A DNA stretch of 5,559 nucleotides. It comes from Alphaproteobacteria bacterium (GTDB lineage: Bacteria > Pseudomonadota > Alphaproteobacteria > RF32 > CAG-239). Positions 5,471 through 5,559 of the stretch are shown in pieces. Made by a program: the position numbers and the translations under genes. Within the stretch, counting starts at the first letter, position 1, and each line of letters begins with the position of its first letter. The stretch spans positions 1 through 5,559 of the forward strand of contig JAFTNB010000121.1 of assembly GCA_017452115.1 (NCBI GenBank), read 5' to 3'. The notes under the pieces were generated by a model. The model searched no databases. It was not told the DNA's origin and saw only the letters and a list, made by a program, of their open reading frames with translations.

Positions 5471-5559
5471 AAAATCCTACTTTATTGTGATAAGCTTAAC
5501 CGCAAACAAGTTTAATTTCACTTAAAAAATTCTTCGGATTTTGCGATTCTGTTGTCAAA
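5471..5559 (-). promoter_or_regulatory. Upstream region of the beta-helix gene
   Basis: On the minus strand a perfect -35 box, TTGACA, lies at 5558-5553, and AAGAAT (four of six to the -10 consensus) follows at 18-bp spacing. A transcript from it would have a leader of about 60-70 nt. No strong terminator, operator or neighbouring gene is visible in these 89 bp. Confidence 0.3.

Noticed and set aside
1..5559. CRISPR array, tRNA, rRNA or insertion-sequence transposase
   Set aside because: No regularly spaced repeats, tRNA-like cloverleaf, rRNA sequence or transposase motifs were seen on either strand.

Overview
The window is an AT-rich bacterial accessory region that looks like a restriction-modification or defence island, with a more GC-balanced gene at its right end. 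The organism cannot be named from the sequence. The recombinase resembles the DNA invertases common in Bacteroidota and other host-associated bacteria, and several starts have clear Shine-Dalgarno sequences. Hand counts of sample lines give roughly 10-27% GC in the 2600-4051 gene, about 40-48% in the N-terminal methyltransferase gene and about 45-50% in the 4337-5458 gene, so the region is a mosaic.

Layout, left to right. Positions 1-795 (minus) hold the NPPY-containing part of an Eco57I-like adenine-specific DNA methyltransferase; its C-terminus runs off the window. Positions 785-1759 (minus) hold the N-terminal part of the same enzyme, with the SAM-binding motifs. The two reading frames overlap by 11 bp and are one base out of phase, so an enzyme that is normally one polypeptide is split between motif III and motif IV. 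Positions 1760-1991 are a dense regulatory region. Positions 1992-2579 (plus) encode a serine-recombinase DNA invertase, divergent from the methyltransferase. Positions 2600-4051 (minus, convergent with the invertase) encode a 483-residue protein with a C-terminal PD-(D/E)XK nuclease core and an unrecognised N-terminal region. Positions 4052-4336 are non-coding, with a strong 14-bp hairpin and a long-range dyad. Positions 4337-5458 (minus) encode a beta-helix repeat protein with a C-terminal helix-turn-helix. Positions 5471-5559 are its upstream region.

The most interesting structure lies between the methyltransferase and the invertase. A 13-bp sequence, AAACCCACCGTTT, occurs at 1762-1774 and in exact inverted orientation at 1906-1918. 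The two copies bracket 131 bp that contain the only room for the promoters of both genes, next to a gene for a DNA invertase. This is the layout of an invertible, phase-variable promoter. Each 13-bp core also sits at the centre of its own larger palindrome, and the two palindromes have different arms. One covers the methyltransferase start codon; the other is followed by seven Ts in the invertase leader. Inversion through the cores would exchange the inner arms and destroy both hairpins at once.

A working model, which is inference, is a phase-variable restriction-modification or defence locus: split methyltransferase, candidate nuclease and resident invertase. Neither inversion nor nuclease-methyltransferase pairing is shown by the sequence alone.
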